Assembly: GCF_002284565.1 (NCBI RefSeq)
Contig: NZ_NPKI01000046.1
Span: 62,001-126,000, forward strand
Length of the DNA stretch: 64,000 bases
Reading direction: 5' to 3'
From: Mesorhizobium mediterraneum
Lineage (GTDB): Bacteria; Pseudomonadota; Alphaproteobacteria; Rhizobiales; Rhizobiaceae
Part shown: positions 54,266 through 62,943 of the stretch, in pieces
Position numbering within the stretch: the first letter of the stretch is position 1
Layout of the letters: the number at the start of each line of letters is the position of its first letter
The notes under the pieces: generated by a model
The model's input: only the letters and a program-made list of their open reading frames with translations
What the model was told of the DNA's origin: nothing
Databases searched by the model: none
Translations under genes and position numbers: made by a program

Positions 54266-54724
54266 TCAAGCGCTCTTCGGTTTCTTCTGAGAGCGGGCAG
54301 TAGCTCGCACCGACATGTTCAGTGCCACGGCGGCGCGTATGAGCGCCTTCAACGCCTCTTCATCGACCTTGTCGCCCTCGTGGATATCGACGGCGCGTCT
54401 GGTGTTGCCTTCGAGGCTGGAGTTGAAGAGGCCGGCAGGGTCCTCCAATGAGGCGCCCTTGGCGAAGGTCATCTTCACGACATTCTTGTACGTCTCACCG
54501 GTGCAGATTATTCCGGCGTGCTCCCACACCGGAACCCCTCTCCACTTCCACTCCTCGACCACCTCGGGGTCGGCCTGCTTGATCAGGGTTCGGACCCGAG
54601 CGAGCATCTCGCCCCGCCAATCGCTCAGCTCGTTGATTCTCGCATCTATCAACTGAGAGGGAGTGTCTCCTCCTTCTCCTTCCTTCGAGCCGCTCTTCTT
54701 CATGGCCGTTGTCGCTTTGGTCAT
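54266..54724 (-). CDS. DUF1801 domain-containing protein
   Basis: A 152-residue protein: MLARVRTLIKQADPEVVEEWKWRGVPVWEHAGIICTGETYKNVVKMTFAKGASLEDPAGLFN, which is the YdhG/DUF1801 fold. N-terminus MTKATTAMKKSGSKEG was chosen; the open frame extends 59 codons further without a ribosome site. Function unknown. A second DUF1801 gene lies 1 kb on. Confidence 0.85.
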   Translation of the reverse strand: MTKATTAMKKSGSKEGEGGDTPSQLIDARINELSDWRGEMLARVRTLIKQADPEVVEEWKWRGVPVWEHAGIICTGETYKNVVKMTFAKGASLEDPAGLFNSSLEGNTRRAVDIHEGDKVDEEALKALIRAAVALNMSVRATARSQKKPKSA

Positions 54725-54930
54725 GATTGGTCCCAGTGGCTTTGTGCACGTTCGGCGTCTGGCCGTCTCACGACGGTATCGATGCGGCGAGCCGTTTGCC
54801 ATTCCGGCGCGAAGCGCCCGGCCTGTTGGCCTCGTGCCAATGCCGGGCGACAAACTCCCACGTCGAGGAGGAACCTTCCTCCCTCCGGACACGTTTTGCA
54901 ACGAGGATCATCCGAAATTGGAGCTTCGAT

Positions 54931-55808
54931 TTGGCAGCGCGTTTGTTGAACATTATCGGCGCCGCCACCAGCGTTCGCCGGGGCAGGAACAAGCCCCCGC
55001 GGCCTTTCGGCGACATGGGCTTGCAGAGGCGCTCGTGAGCCGAGGCCGAACCATCAGGGATCATGGTGATGTTGCATCGTTCCGATGGCGACCGGATCCC
55101 TCGCGGCCGCAGGCTATGAACCTGGAGGCCGTGCGCCACGCCTGTGACTTGGTCGCAAGCAACGTGGCGACGGCGATCGCAGCGCAGGAAGACGTGCTTG
55201 TTTTAGGCGGCGATTGTACTGTGGAGCTGGGAACGGTCGCCGGAGCAAACGCCGCCGGCGCGCGGATTGGGCTTGTCTACATAGACTTCGACGTCGATCT
55301 CAACACACCCGACACGAGCGACGGCGCCTTGGACTGGACAGGTGTCGCTCATCTGCTCAATATTACCGGATGCGAGCCTTCGCTCGTCAGGCTCGGCCCG
55401 ACCCGTCCGATGCTCGTGCCTCAGCAGCTCCTCTATTTCGGCGTCGAGAACATCACTCCGCCCGAAGCCGCGACGATCAGAGATAACGCGATCAAGGTTA
55501 TATCGCGTGAGGAAGCTTTGAATGATATCGAGGCGGCGTCGCGCGCGGCCGAATGGGCGGCGCGCTTTGACTGCGTGCTGATCCACTTCGATGTCGATGT
55601 ACTCTCCTTTGTCGATTTTCCGATTGCTGAGAATGTGCGCCGTTGCGACGGTCTCAAATTGGAGCAAGCCGCCTTCGTGCTAAAGCAGTTGGCCGCCCTG
55701 CCGCAATGGCGCGGTCTGACCATCACAGAGGTTAATCCGGCCCATGCGCCAGACGAGACCGCCGCGTTCGCACGCTTGAATGAGGTGCTTGCGGACGCCC
55801 TTGGCTAA
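54931..55808 (+). CDS. Arginase/agmatinase-family protein with an apparent 5' frameshift
   Basis: The main frame carries GGDCTVELG, IDFDVDLNTPDT and IHFDVDVLSF, the metal-binding elements of the arginase family. Its own upstream codons do not look like the family. The adjacent frame from TTG 54931 (GGAG 7 bases before) reads MAARLLNIIGAATSVRRG, the expected start. The two join if the GGGG run at 54980-54983 had one more G (..RRGQEQAPAAF). So a one-base loss is likely, either real or from sequencing. The family hydrolyses guanidino groups. Confidence 0.7.
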
Positions 55809-55816
55809 CTCGCATC

Positions 55817-56269
55817 TCACAGTTGTTCGCCGGGCAATTGGCTGGCTTGCTTCACCCAAGCGGCGAACTGAGCTTCGTCGAGTTGGTCCTCATAGACGTC
55901 GAGGTAGCGCACTTCCTTGTGCTTGGACTCGCCGGGAGGAACAGGGCGCAGCGACGTGCCCCGGAAGAAGGTCACTTTAACGTAGCGGGTAAAGACATGG
56001 AACGACAGAAACCAGCCCTGGCCCTCGATGCCGTAAAAAGGCGAGTTCCATTTGACTGCCTTGTGCACGCCGGGGACGGTGCGCACGATGATCGCGTCGA
56101 GGCGCCGCCCCACATCGCTTTTCCACCCCGGCATGGCCGCGATGTAGGCCTGCACGGGAGCATCGCCGTAGCCCTTCGGGATCTGAGGGTTGCCGCCCGA
56201 GAGGAGGGTCGGCTTCGTCGCGACCCGCTCGGCGGCCTTCGCCGACTTCTCAGACGTGTTGCCGGCCAT
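55817..56269 (-). CDS. DUF1801 domain-containing protein
   Basis: A 150-residue protein: MPGWKSDVGRRLDAIIVRTVPGVHKAVKWNSPFYGIEGQGWFLSFHVFTRYVKVTFFRGTSLRP. The DUF1801 fold is clear and it is a paralogue of the protein at 54266-54724. The start MAGNTSEKS was chosen over a 50-codon extension. Convergent with the arginase-like gene. Confidence 0.85.
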   Translation of the reverse strand: MAGNTSEKSAKAAERVATKPTLLSGGNPQIPKGYGDAPVQAYIAAMPGWKSDVGRRLDAIIVRTVPGVHKAVKWNSPFYGIEGQGWFLSFHVFTRYVKVTFFRGTSLRPVPPGESKHKEVRYLDVYEDQLDEAQFAAWVKQASQLPGEQL

Positions 56270-56506
56270 TGTGTTCACTCCAGTGGTAGACCCATCGATT
56301 ATACTTGATTTTAGAAAGCCGCCCCTGAAGATCAACTTCCGAATCCTATCGATCTCTGCCCTAACCCATAAGCCCACAGGTTCTTCCCCACAGGCGGACA
56401 TCGCGGAGGCGAACGGCACGGATGCGTGCCGGCGGCAAGCGGTCTATCCTTTTGCCAGGGAATCGACTTGGATGACTGGGGACGCCCAGCGGATCGGTCG
56501 CACGTC

Positions 56507-57064
56507 ATGATCGAACTCGTCAAACCGGCGCTTGAACATCTGCCGTCCTACAAGGCCGCCCTTGAGCGCGGCTGGTCGCCGGACAATGTGCGGCTGATGG
56601 AGGCGGTGCGCGAGCAGCTTGCGGCCATCGAAAAGGATCCGGTGGCTTTCCTCGCCGGTTTCGACGACCCCGAGGCCAGGGCTGGTCCGATCACCTTGCC
56701 CGATGGGACGAAAGTGCCACGCCTGCCGGGGTTCCGGCGCTGGATCTGGGACGGCGAAGTCGCTGGCTCGATCGGCTTTCGCTGGCAACGCGGCACCGCC
56801 GAGCTGCCGCCGCATGTGCTCGGCCATATCGGCTATGCGGTGGTGCCGTGGAAGCGGCGGTGCGGCTATGCGACCGAGGCGCTGCGGCTGATGCTCGGCG
56901 AGGCGAGGGCGCTCGGCCTGCCCTTCGTCGAGATCACCGCCAAGCCGGGTAATCTCGCCTCGCAGAAGGTGGTGCTGGCCAATGGCGGCCGGCTCGTCGG
57001 GCGTTTCTTCGAGGACGCTGCCTATGGCGGTGCCGAAAGCCTGCGCTACCGGATCGATTTGTAA
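56507..57064 (+). CDS. GNAT-family acetyltransferase
   Basis: A 185-residue protein: GHIGYAVVPWKRRCGYATEALRLMLGEARALGL (acetyl-CoA loop) and ITAKPGNLASQKVVLANGGRLVGRFF. This matches the RimJ/RimL-like GNAT group. The start MIELVKPALEHL was chosen. Substrate unknown. Confidence 0.86.
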   Translation: MIELVKPALEHLPSYKAALERGWSPDNVRLMEAVREQLAAIEKDPVAFLAGFDDPEARAGPITLPDGTKVPRLPGFRRWIWDGEVAGSIGFRWQRGTAELPPHVLGHIGYAVVPWKRRCGYATEALRLMLGEARALGLPFVEITAKPGNLASQKVVLANGGRLVGRFFEDAAYGGAESLRYRIDL

Positions 57065-57129
57065 AATCTGGTCCGCAGGTTTTCAGCCAACGCTGCCGCA
57101 GCGTTGGCAAGTCAACCTGACCTCATCCG

Positions 57130-57978
57130 TCAGCTGTCGAAATCCATCGACAATGCAGTATCCCTCTGGGCTTCGAGTTCGGCGAGCCTGCCCTGGAGCG
57201 CGCTGCTGATCGAGGCATAGGCGGCGGCGCCGAACGTCAACCGCGGGGGAGCGAGGTTCTGTTCGACTGAGGCTACCATCGCTTCGACCATCTTCTGCGC
57301 ATCGCCCTTTACCTCGAAGGAGCCTTCGGCAAAAGCCCCGCGCAGGTCACCGACCGGCGTATTCACATAGGCGCCCGTAGGCTTGGCACTAACCAAACCG
57401 GCCGCAAAGTTTGTCCGCGTCGGCCCGGGCTCGACGATCGTGAAGGTGATGTCAAACGGCGCCACCTCCTGTCGAACGGATTCGACAAAGCCTTCGATGC
57501 CCCATTTGGTGGCGTGATAGAGGCTGAAACCAGGATAAGCCATCTGTCCGCCTTCCGAGGAGATTTGCAGAATCCGGCCGCCGCCCTGTTTTCTTAGATG
57601 CGGGAGAACGGCGCGGATGAGCTGGATCGAGCCGATGAGGTTGGTATCGATCAGATGGCGGATCTGGTCGTCGTCCAATTCTTCCGCCGCGCCAAACAGG
57701 CCATAGCCCGCATTGCTGACAATGACATCGATGCGGCCCAGATCGTGAAAAGCCTTGTCGATCGTCCGGCGCATTGCCTCGGTGTCGGTTACGTCAAGCG
57801 AGGCGATCCAAAGGCGATCGCCGTAATCTGCCTTCAGGCCGGCAAGCGCCTCCGGCTTGCGCACGGTCGCGGCCACCCGGTCGCCGCGGGCCAGAAGCGT
57901 TTCCGTCAGGAGCCGCCCGAAGCCAGAGGAGGTACCGGTGATGAACCAGGTCCTGGTCGCGGGAGAAATCTTGGTCAT
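57130..57978 (-). CDS. SDR-family oxidoreductase
   Basis: A 282-residue SDR: TWFITGTSSGFGRLLTETLL, VIVSNAGYG, QISSEGGQMAYPGFSLYHATKWGIEGF (Ser, YxxxK). AAGGAC precedes the ATG at 57978. It is divergent from a LysR gene, and GCCGCG-TGAT-CGCGGC at 58001-58016 lies between them, which may be a regulatory palindrome. Confidence 0.9.
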   Translation of the reverse strand: MTKISPATRTWFITGTSSGFGRLLTETLLARGDRVAATVRKPEALAGLKADYGDRLWIASLDVTDTEAMRRTIDKAFHDLGRIDVIVSNAGYGLFGAAEELDDDQIRHLIDTNLIGSIQLIRAVLPHLRKQGGGRILQISSEGGQMAYPGFSLYHATKWGIEGFVESVRQEVAPFDITFTIVEPGPTRTNFAAGLVSAKPTGAYVNTPVGDLRGAFAEGSFEVKGDAQKMVEAMVASVEQNLAPPRLTFGAAAYASISSALQGRLAELEAQRDTALSMDFDS

Positions 57979-58091
57979 GGGAGAAGTCCTTATTCGCCAA
58001 GCCGCGTGATCGCGGCTATCTCCACGCAAGATATTCCTTCCAATTCATGGTACTATCCACCCAATCTTGCACGAGCTGATGAACATTTCCC

Positions 58092-58982
58092 ATGAGTGGA
58101 CCCGGGCTTCCCGAGCTGACCGCGCTTGCGGCAATTGTCTCCCACCGCAGCTTTCGCAAGGCGGCGGACGATCTCGGACTATCGCCCTCGACGCTCAGTC
58201 ACATGATGCGGGCGTTAGAACGGGACATGGGCGTGCGCCTGCTCAATCGCACCACGCGCAGCGTGGCACCGACAGAGGCCGGCGCACGGCTCGTCGCGCG
58301 CCTGCAGCCGCTGTTGCGGGACATAGACGCGGCCCTTGCGGAGGTGGACAACTTCCGCAGCCTCCCAGCAGGTACGCTGCGGATCAATTCCAGCGAGATC
58401 GCAGCCCGAATGCTGCTTAAATCCACTGTGCCAGCTTTTCTTGCGCGCTACCCACAAGTTTCGCTCGACCTCGTTACCGAGGGAAGGCTGGTCGATATTG
58501 TAGCCGAAGGCTTCGACGCAGGCATCCGCCTTGGCGAGGCCGTGCCACAGGACATGGTTGCGGTACGCTTCGGTGGGGCGACGCGCTTCATTGCCGTCGC
58601 CTCGCCGACCTATCTCGCCACCCGCAAAATTCCTCGGGTGCCGGACGACCTGAGGAATCACACCTGCATCCGATTCCGCCTGCCGAGTGGCAAGCCCTAC
58701 CGCTGGGAATTCGAGAAACACGGCCAGGAAATCTCCATCGATGTCCCGGGCGTGCTTACGCTCGACCATATGGAACTGATGGCTGAGGCAGCGGTCGCTG
58801 GTTTGGGTGTCGCTTATATCTCCGACAAATCTGCTCAATCTTACATCGAACAGGGAGCGCTCGTCAGTCTGTTGGAGGATTGGTGTCCGGCGATTCCCGG
58901 CCTATTCCTCTACTATCCCGGTCATCGCCTCGTGCCGCCGGCCCTGCGCGCCTTCATCGACGTGCTGAAAGAGACGAACTGA
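58092..58982 (+). CDS. LysR-family regulator
   Basis: A 296-residue LysR protein of the CrgA/AaeR-like group: LAAIVSHRSFRKAADDLGLSPSTLSHMMRALERDMGVRLLNRTTRSVAPTEAG, then the effector domain. It likely controls the divergent SDR gene, and perhaps the convergent MFS gene. Confidence 0.9.
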   Translation: MSGPGLPELTALAAIVSHRSFRKAADDLGLSPSTLSHMMRALERDMGVRLLNRTTRSVAPTEAGARLVARLQPLLRDIDAALAEVDNFRSLPAGTLRINSSEIAARMLLKSTVPAFLARYPQVSLDLVTEGRLVDIVAEGFDAGIRLGEAVPQDMVAVRFGGATRFIAVASPTYLATRKIPRVPDDLRNHTCIRFRLPSGKPYRWEFEKHGQEISIDVPGVLTLDHMELMAEAAVAGLGVAYISDKSAQSYIEQGALVSLLEDWCPAIPGLFLYYPGHRLVPPALRAFIDVLKETN

Positions 58983-59018
58983 CGAGGCACGTCTGTCGTC
59001 TACGAGGCGTGGCGCCGC

Positions 59019-60200
59019 CTATTCGGCTGCGGCCGGCAGAGGCGGTGTCGCACTGCTGCGCCACTCCTGGATATGCGAGGCAAATGCGACTACCACAGCG
59101 ACCAGCATGGCCATGGCGCCAACCACCGGCAGGCTGCGATAGCCATAGCCGGCATTGAGCATGGCGGCGCCGAGCGAGGCGGCCAGCGCGATGCCGACAT
59201 TGAAGCCGGCCGGGATGAGCGATGAGGCGAGGTTGGAGGCATCCGCCGTCCAGGTCAGGATACGGGTCTGGATCGGCGTGCCGATGGCAAAGCTGAGACC
59301 GCCCCAGATAATGATCGCCACCACCATCGGCACCGGGTAAGGGCTGACGGCGTAAATGACGGCAAGTGTCACCGCCTGCATGAAAAGCATGGTGATGAGC
59401 GACGGCATTAGTTTCCAGTCGGCGAGCCGCCCGCCAAGAAAGACGCCGATCGTCGCGCCGACCCCGTTGAGCAGGAGCACCCAGGGCACCAGGTCCTCAT
59501 CGAGGCCAGTGATTTCAAACAGCGTCGGTGTGATGTAGGTGAACAGGCCGAACTGGCCGATCATCAGCATCAGCATGAGGATCAGCGATGTCCAGACCTG
59601 CTGGCGTGCGAGCACGCGTACCTCGCTGCCGAAGCTGACGGACTGGCGCGACGAACCCGTCTTGCGCGGCAGCAGGGCGGTGATTGCTGCGATGGATACC
59701 ATGCCAAGCGCGCACATCACCCAGAACGTCGCGCGCCACCCCCAGACATTGCCGATCGCCGTGCCGGCCGGCACGCCGATGACATTGGAGACCGTCAGGC
59801 CCGACAGGATGAGCGCAACGGCCATTCCACGCTGGTCCTGGCGGACCAGGCCGACCGCCACCACCATCGCGACGCCGAAATAGGCGCCGTGCGCCACGGC
59901 CACCGCAATCCGCAACAGCAACATGGAGGCGAAGTCGGGTGCAAGTGCGCAAGCGGCCTGGCCGATGGTGAAGGCTGCGGCAAGGCCAAGCAGCAAGGCC
60001 TTGCGGGAAATCGCCTTGGTGGCGAGCGTCAGCAGCGGTCCGCCGATCGCGATGCCGCCGGCGTAGCCCGAGACGAGGTAGCCGGCAGTCGGGATGGAAA
60101 CGCCAAGGCCATCCGCAACCTGCGGCAGCACGCCTGCGATGACGAACTCGGTGGTGCCGAACGCGAATGCGGCGATGAACAGGGCGATGAGGGGAAGCAT
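59019..60200 (-). CDS. MFS transporter, DHA1 type
   Basis: A 393-residue 12-segment transporter: FAFGTTEFVIAGVLPQVADGLGVSIPTAGYLVSGYAGGIAIGGPLL, motif A region LATKAISRKALL (Asp-Arg poorly kept) and GLTVSNVIGVPAGTAIGNVWGWRATF. This is the AraJ/Bcr-like group. Convergent with the LysR gene. Confidence 0.88.
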   Translation of the reverse strand: MLPLIALFIAAFAFGTTEFVIAGVLPQVADGLGVSIPTAGYLVSGYAGGIAIGGPLLTLATKAISRKALLLGLAAAFTIGQAACALAPDFASMLLLRIAVAVAHGAYFGVAMVVAVGLVRQDQRGMAVALILSGLTVSNVIGVPAGTAIGNVWGWRATFWVMCALGMVSIAAITALLPRKTGSSRQSVSFGSEVRVLARQQVWTSLILMLMLMIGQFGLFTYITPTLFEITGLDEDLVPWVLLLNGVGATIGVFLGGRLADWKLMPSLITMLFMQAVTLAVIYAVSPYPVPMVVAIIIWGGLSFAIGTPIQTRILTWTADASNLASSLIPAGFNVGIALAASLGAAMLNAGYGYRSLPVVGAMAMLVAVVVAFASHIQEWRSSATPPLPAAAE

Positions 60201-60362
60201 GGCGCGGGAAGGCGATCCTTGGATGAGATGGCCTCAAATCACGAACGAAAGCCGCGGGCAATCCAGAAATTGTCGACGCCGCTTAAGGTTTTCTTGATCG
60301 GGGGCGGTTGCGGCGGTTTTTCGTCTCCCAACAACAAGGGAGAGAGGAAACAGCGTCAACGC

Positions 60363-62027
60363 CTATCCGGCCTTCAGCCGCGAGCCGGTGAGCAGGCCGC
60401 GCTCCTCGAGCACGGGATAGGCCATCGAGGCGAGCAGCGAGTTGATCTGCTTCAAGTCGCGGATGGTGTCGAGATGGATGGAACTGGTCTCGACGCTCTT
60501 GGCGGTGCCGTCGCGCAGCCGCACGAAATGGCTGGCGCTGGTCTCCTTCTCGCGTTCGCGCAGCCGGTCCTTTTCCAGCACCAGCTGGCGGGCGGTCTCG
60601 GGATCGCGCGAGACCAGCACGTTGAAGGCAAGCCGTGCGTTGGCGAGCACCGAAGCGTGGAAGGCGCTAAGTTCGCGCCAGCCCTCGGGCGTGAATTCCA
60701 GTCCGCGCTCGAGCTTCTTCCTGACATGCACCAGCATGTTGCGCACGATGATGTCGCCGACCTGTTCGAGCTTGACGCAGGCGCCGATCAACTCCTGGCA
60801 GCGCAGCGCCTCGTCCTCGCTCATCGGGTTCTTGGTGACCTTGGCCAGATAGAGCTTTATCGCTGCGTGCTTCTTGTCGACGCGGTCGTCGAGCGCCGCC
60901 AGCGCCTTGATCTTGTCGGCGTCGGCGCTCTCATAGAGCTCGATGATGCGCTTCAACATGATCTCGACCGTCTCGCAGACCCGCACCACTTCACGGGTGG
61001 CGTTGGCCAGCGCTTGGCTTGGCACGTCCAGGGCGCTGTCGTTGAGCGCGGACAGCTCGACGACGTCGAGCGCGTCGGCCGGCGCCGGTTTGGTGCCGAG
61101 CGCCACGATCTTTTCCGAAGCGCGGTAGACGAGACCGGCCAGGGGCAGGCCGGCAACCAGGATCAGGATGTTGAAGAGGATATGCGCGTTGACGATCTGG
61201 TCGGGCACGGTGGCGCCGAGAAAGGCAACCGGCGGCTTCGACCACAGGAACAGGATCAGCATGGCCAGAGAGCCCATGCCGCGCATCAGGAGATTGCCGA
61301 TCGGAACGACACGCACACCCGGTTCCGCGTTGCGGGTGAGCAGCGGCGCGATGATCGACGAGCCGAGATTGACGCCGAGCACCAGCACGATGCCGAGTTC
61401 GGGCGGGATGAAGCCGCGGCCGGCCAGCGTCACCATCAGCAGGACGGCGGCGATCGAGGAATGGAACAGCCAGGTGACCAGCGCCGCCAGGAGATAGGCG
61501 GTGACCGGGTCGCCGGAGAAGTAGTCGACGATAACCGGCATGAGCGTGCTCTGGCGCAGCGGCTCCGACGCCTGGCCGATCATCTCCAGCGACAATACCA
61601 AAAGCCCGATGCCGACCAGGATACGGCCGAACTGGCGCCAGTCGCGGCGCTCGGTGGCCATGAACATGACGGTGCCTGCGACAAGGCAGATCGGCACCAG
61701 CAGCGAAAGATCGAAGGTGAGCAGCTTGACCACCAGCGCCGAGCCGATCTCGGCGCCGCGCACGGCAAGCTGGCCCGACATGCCGCTGACGATGCCGGCG
61801 CCGGCGAAGGAGCCGACCAGCAAGGTGACGGCGGTGGAGCTTTGCAGCGCGATCGCCAAGCCGCAGCCGGCCAGAACCGCCATGAAAGGATTGCGCATGG
61901 TGGCGCGCAGCTTGTGGCGCAGCAGATCGCCATAGGCGCGCTCGACACCTGTCTTCACCAGGCGGGTGGCAAACAGCATCAGCGCTACCGCGCCGGCAAG
62001 ATGCAGCAAAACGACAGAGCCGCTCAT
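60363..62027 (-). CDS. Na/Pi cotransporter-like protein with PhoU-like tail
   Basis: A 554-residue protein with about 8-9 membrane segments in two repeats, carrying the QSS-type motifs LQSSTAVTLLVG and FHSSIAAVLL, then a PhoU-like helical cytoplasmic domain of about 210 residues (LKRIIELYESADADKIKALAALDD...). It likely moves phosphate with sodium. The start MSGSVVLLHLAG was chosen because the preceding 45 codons lack similarity. Confidence 0.9.
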   Translation of the reverse strand: MSGSVVLLHLAGAVALMLFATRLVKTGVERAYGDLLRHKLRATMRNPFMAVLAGCGLAIALQSSTAVTLLVGSFAGAGIVSGMSGQLAVRGAEIGSALVVKLLTFDLSLLVPICLVAGTVMFMATERRDWRQFGRILVGIGLLVLSLEMIGQASEPLRQSTLMPVIVDYFSGDPVTAYLLAALVTWLFHSSIAAVLLMVTLAGRGFIPPELGIVLVLGVNLGSSIIAPLLTRNAEPGVRVVPIGNLLMRGMGSLAMLILFLWSKPPVAFLGATVPDQIVNAHILFNILILVAGLPLAGLVYRASEKIVALGTKPAPADALDVVELSALNDSALDVPSQALANATREVVRVCETVEIMLKRIIELYESADADKIKALAALDDRVDKKHAAIKLYLAKVTKNPMSEDEALRCQELIGACVKLEQVGDIIVRNMLVHVRKKLERGLEFTPEGWRELSAFHASVLANARLAFNVLVSRDPETARQLVLEKDRLREREKETSASHFVRLRDGTAKSVETSSIHLDTIRDLKQINSLLASMAYPVLEERGLLTGSRLKAG

Positions 62028-62327
62028 ATCAGGCTCGCAATCCGACGCGCCAGCGATGCGGGCATCGTGATGGCAAAGGGGCAAAAGAGGGTGCGAATCA
62101 AGGACATTGCAAGGGTTGATACTACTCCGATTACTTTTAGCCGGATAATAAATTTTGCCCAATTCGGGTGGCTGTTGGCGCGCGACAGGGCGTGTCGGAA
62201 ATGGATGGATCGCAAAATGGTTGCATTGCCGGCCGGCTTGCGGACGGCCGCGCGGTCAAGAGCAGGCGACACCTTCAGATCCAGTTTGAGCAGGGTGTTG
62301 AATTAGGTAGTCTAAATATAAGAAATC

Positions 62328-62355
62328 ATTACGAAAACGTAATCTGAACGTTCAG
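62328..62355. promoter_or_regulatory. Two adjacent palindromes upstream of the RcnB-like gene
   Basis: ATTACGAAAACGTAAT (62328-62343) and CTGAACGTTCAG (62344-62355) are both perfect and touch each other. They lie about 60 bases before the ATG, in the 390-base gap 62028-62414 that holds no other supported feature. A regulator binding site is likely. Confidence 0.5.
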
Positions 62356-62414
62356 TTCCGGTTCATTCTTCGGGCTCTATTCCTCAGGCATCGACAACCA
62401 AGGAGTACCCAGTC

Positions 62415-62786
62415 ATGAAACGCATCGTTCTTTCCGCAGTCGCCCTCTCGATGCTGGCTGCCACGTCCCTGCAGGGCCAGGCATCGCCGCTGAACGCGCC
62501 GAATGCACCGCAGTCGACCTACAGCCAGGTTGACTGGAAGACGTCGGACAAGCATGTCGACGTGAAGAAGCGCGTCGTGGTGAAGAAGAAAGTCGTCGTG
62601 AAGAGGAACCATTGGCGCAACGGCCAGAAATATTCCAGCTGGAAGCGCCACCAGCCGATCCGCGACTATCGCCACTATGGCCTGCGTCGTCCTGGCCGTG
62701 GCCAGGAATGGATCCGCGTCGGCAACGACTATCTCTTGGTCAGCGTCGTCTCCGGCATCATCTTCGGCGCGATCGCCACGCATTAA
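62415..62786 (+). CDS. RcnB-family secreted protein
   Basis: A 123-residue precursor with signal peptide (MKRIVLSAVALSMLAATSLQG). The mature part is basic (KKRVVVKKKVVVKRNHWRNGQKY), followed by the RcnB motif region RHYGLRRPGRGQEWIRVGNDYLLVSVVSGII. RcnB in E. coli is a periplasmic nickel/cobalt-homeostasis protein; the rhizobial homologues are of unknown role. Confidence 0.85.
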   Translation: MKRIVLSAVALSMLAATSLQGQASPLNAPNAPQSTYSQVDWKTSDKHVDVKKRVVVKKKVVVKRNHWRNGQKYSSWKRHQPIRDYRHYGLRRPGRGQEWIRVGNDYLLVSVVSGIIFGAIATH

Positions 62787-62822
62787 CCGTCAAAAGGTCG
62801 ACCGGCACTTTGCCGGAATAGG

Positions 62823-62854
62823 AAAGAAGGCGGCCCGCAGAGGCCGCCTTCTTT
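62823..62854 (+). terminator. Rho-independent terminator after the RcnB-like gene
   Basis: AAAGAAGGCGGCC and GGCCGCCTTCTTT form a perfect 13-bp stem with a 6-base loop; the T-tail is part of the stem. It separates this gene from dnaG. Confidence 0.8.
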
Positions 62855-62943
62855 GTGCCCTGTGAAAACCGGGTATGGTTGCGCATTAGGAGTCGTCGGG
62901 CTTCGCCGGCGTGATTATATGGAGGGCAAACGAGCCGTTCCCG

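Noticed and set aside
59889..62306. 805-residue open frame on plus
   Set aside because: Antisense to the MFS and Na/Pi genes; composition (Gln/Arg/Asp/Gly-rich) is that of a shadow frame, with no ribosome site.
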